In this document: piece after piece, positions 31,509 to 32,548 of the stretch
How positions within the stretch are numbered: the first letter of the stretch is position 1
Layout: the number at the start of each line of letters is the position of its first letter
Assembly: GCA_018239665.1 (NCBI GenBank)
Contig: JAFEGV010000018.1
Location: 1-32,548, forward strand
From: Verrucomicrobiota bacterium
GTDB lineage: Bacteria > Chlamydiota > Chlamydiia > Chlamydiales > Rhabdochlamydiaceae
DNA: 32,548 nt
Reading direction: 5' to 3'
Notes under the pieces: generated by a model
What the model saw: only the letters and a program-made list of their open reading frames with translations
Told to the model about the DNA's origin: nothing
Database searches by the model: none
Made by a program: the position numbers and the translations under genes

Positions 31509-31541
31509 AACCCGGTTCTTTTAAGCTGGGTTATTTTTTTT
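31509..31541 (+). terminator. Intrinsic terminator of the cyclophilin gene
   Basis: AACCCGG (31509-31515) pairs with CTGGGTT (31526-31532, one G-U), followed by A and eight T (31534-31541). Confidence 0.85.
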
Positions 31542-31690
31542 CCATTAAGATGAAAGATTCAGGGCGCATTAAATCGTGTAATATGACGCCGCCGATCCAT
31601 GCCATTATTGATAAATTCAAGTGCCAACATCTCTAAGTTTCCAAGTCTTGAATCCGTTTGTAAATAAGTCTCATTTTTCTTTTTGTTGCA

Positions 31691-31723
31691 GTAATTTTCG
31701 CGTTTGTAATAAAGTGAAAATTA
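31691..31723. promoter_or_regulatory. Inverted repeat upstream of the 51-aa gene
   Basis: GTAATTTTC (31691-31699) and GAAAATTAC (31715-31723) are perfect 9-bp arms, 60 bases before ATG 31784. It could be an operator or leader hairpin. In the 311-bp gene-free stretch 31473-31783 it is the only structure besides the cyclophilin terminator. Confidence 0.4.
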
Positions 31724-31783
31724 CCATTAAATGAATTGGCTTTCTAAGTTTTTTCGTTGATAGTAACAAGGGGGACATAGACT

Positions 31784-31939
31784 ATGATTACTCATCCTAG
31801 AAAATTAAGATTCAAAGTGACTTTTAAAAATCCATTAGCCGAAAAAATAAAAGAAAAACACGAGAGTTCAACGCTAAAATCCCAGGCTTCCAAGAGCCAA
31901 CTAAAGTCCACAGATTCGAGTCGTTCTACACAAGAATAA
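31784..31939 (+). CDS. Small basic/Ser-rich protein, 51 aa
   Basis: ATG 31784 to TAA 31939, preceded by AAGGGGGA with about 8 bases spacing, and followed 15 bases later by a perfect intrinsic terminator. The gene-sized unit with its own terminator is the main support. The product begins MITHPRKLRFKVTFKNP, continues with a Lys/Glu helix-like stretch and ends in a Ser/Lys/Thr-rich tail (SRSTQE). It has no signal peptide or Cys, and no family is recognised. A DNA/RNA-binding or regulatory role would be a guess. Confidence 0.65.
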   Translation: MITHPRKLRFKVTFKNPLAEKIKEKHESSTLKSQASKSQLKSTDSSRSTQE

Positions 31940-31954
31940 TGTTCTATTCATAGT

Positions 31955-31993
31955 AAACCCAGATATTAAATCTGGGTTTATTCTTTTTTTTTC
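31955..31993 (+). terminator. Intrinsic terminator of the 51-aa gene
   Basis: AAACCCAGAT (31955-31964) pairs perfectly with ATCTGGGTTT (31970-31979) around a 5-base loop, followed by a T-rich tail to about 31993. Confidence 0.92.
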
Positions 31994-32440
31994 TTCAACA
32001 GGCTGTATAATGGATCATTAAGAAGAGAGAACTATCTTTTCATTAATTTTAAAGGACTTACGACCCGGTCTGTTTGTCGTAGCGATAGCCTAAAGAGCTG
32101 TAGATAAACGACTTTGGTTCAATTTTAGCTAAATAGTCAATTAGTAATCGATAATTTATTGGTTTTTTATGACTTTGATCGATTTTTTATGATTATTTTT
32201 TTTGATTTAAAATTTTTTTTTATGATCTTTTTTAAGCCCTGAAAATGCCCTCACAATATACTATCAGCAAGAAAATAGTAACTATTATAATCAAGCAAAA
32301 GAAGTGCATTTGAAAAAATATTTTTTAAAAATAATTATCAATTATGTATATTGAGAATTGTAGGACGTAAATGGTTAATTAGTTGGGTTGTATAAAACTA
32401 GTGAATCTTAAGTCCTATGTATCCAAACAAGGAGAATATT
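31994..32440. other. Long AT-rich leader of the histone-like gene
   Basis: No gene seen in 447 bp. It contains TACGAC/GTCGTA (near 32059-32082) as a small hairpin. Between about 32160 and 32235, degenerate units of the form TTTTTTATGA recur at least four times with long T-runs, probably bent DNA. TATAAA at 32391-32396 is a possible -10 without a good -35. Half-length ORFs are absent. Confidence 0.4.
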
Positions 32441-32548
32441 ATGGCTAAAAAAAGAGCTAGCAAAAAAACTGCTCGTAAAACAAAAGCAAAAAGAACAACA
32501 GCTCGTAAGACTCGCAGAACAACTGCTCGTCGTTCTTCAAAAAGAGCT
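32441..32548 (+). CDS. Hc2/H1-like histone-like protein, 3' end outside window
   Basis: ATG 32441 with GGAG 6 bases upstream; the first 36 codons are visible, then the window ends. The product starts MAKKRASKKTARKTKAKR and goes on as Lys/Arg/Thr/Ala repeats (TTARKTRRTTARRSS). This matches the composition of chlamydial Hc2 (HctB) and eukaryotic H1 tails, which condense the chromosome during differentiation to elementary bodies. Whether it is the HctB orthologue or another basic paralogue cannot be judged from 36 residues. The long AT-rich upstream region would fit developmental control. Confidence 0.8.
   Translation, partial: MAKKRASKKTARKTKAKRTTARKTRRTTARRSSKRA

Overview
The gene content points to a chlamydia-like bacterium (order Chlamydiales, an environmental or amoeba-associated lineage rather than Chlamydia itself). 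Evidence: a pyrG-yqgF and a zwf-pgl block as in Chlamydia, a GcpE/IspG enlarged by a long central insertion, a long-form PPi-dependent phosphofructokinase, a lysine/arginine-rich Hc2-type histone-like protein, and several ankyrin or eukaryote-like signalling proteins. No phylogenetic search was possible, so the assignment is an inference. The window is gene-dense, and many neighbours abut or overlap by a few bases. I see no tRNA, rRNA, insertion sequence, phage gene or CRISPR array.

Layout. 1-3.5 kb: the end of a Gln/Arg-rich repeat protein, tsaD, and a 528-aa ankyrin protein. 3.6-8.9 kb: a TerC-type membrane protein facing the compact minus-strand operon zwf-opcA-pgl-SDR (oxidative pentose phosphate entry). 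9-14 kb: a palindromic repeat, a 560-aa coiled-coil protein with two hydrophobic segments, then the minus-strand operon pyrG-yqgF-nadA. The nadA/coiled-coil/repeat block separates yqgF from zwf, genes that are neighbours in Chlamydia. 14.2-16.1 kb: a small secreted protein and sdaA.

16.2-21.4 kb is the most unusual part: a classical eukaryote-type tyrosine phosphatase (minus), then PPi-phosphofructokinase, a protein with a RasGAP domain (arginine finger and FLR motif both present), and a SAM methyltransferase on the plus strand. The phosphatase and RasGAP look like host-directed effectors.

21.4-25.9 kb: a second repeat copy with fragments, a pterin carbinolamine dehydratase, an exported NUDIX protein, ispG, and a second ankyrin protein. 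26.2-26.6 kb: an apparently unannotated ~370-nt structured RNA ending in a strong intrinsic terminator. 26.7-32.5 kb: rarA, a third repeat copy, an amino-acid permease, two tiny proteins missed by length cut-offs (44 and 51 aa), an exported monothiol-glutaredoxin-like protein, an exported cyclophilin, and the start of an Hc2-like gene cut by the window edge.

Functionally the window mixes housekeeping genes (t6A tRNA modification, CTP, NAD, isoprenoids, pentose phosphate, glycolysis, serine catabolism) with candidate effectors, and a family of long imperfect palindromes lies between them.
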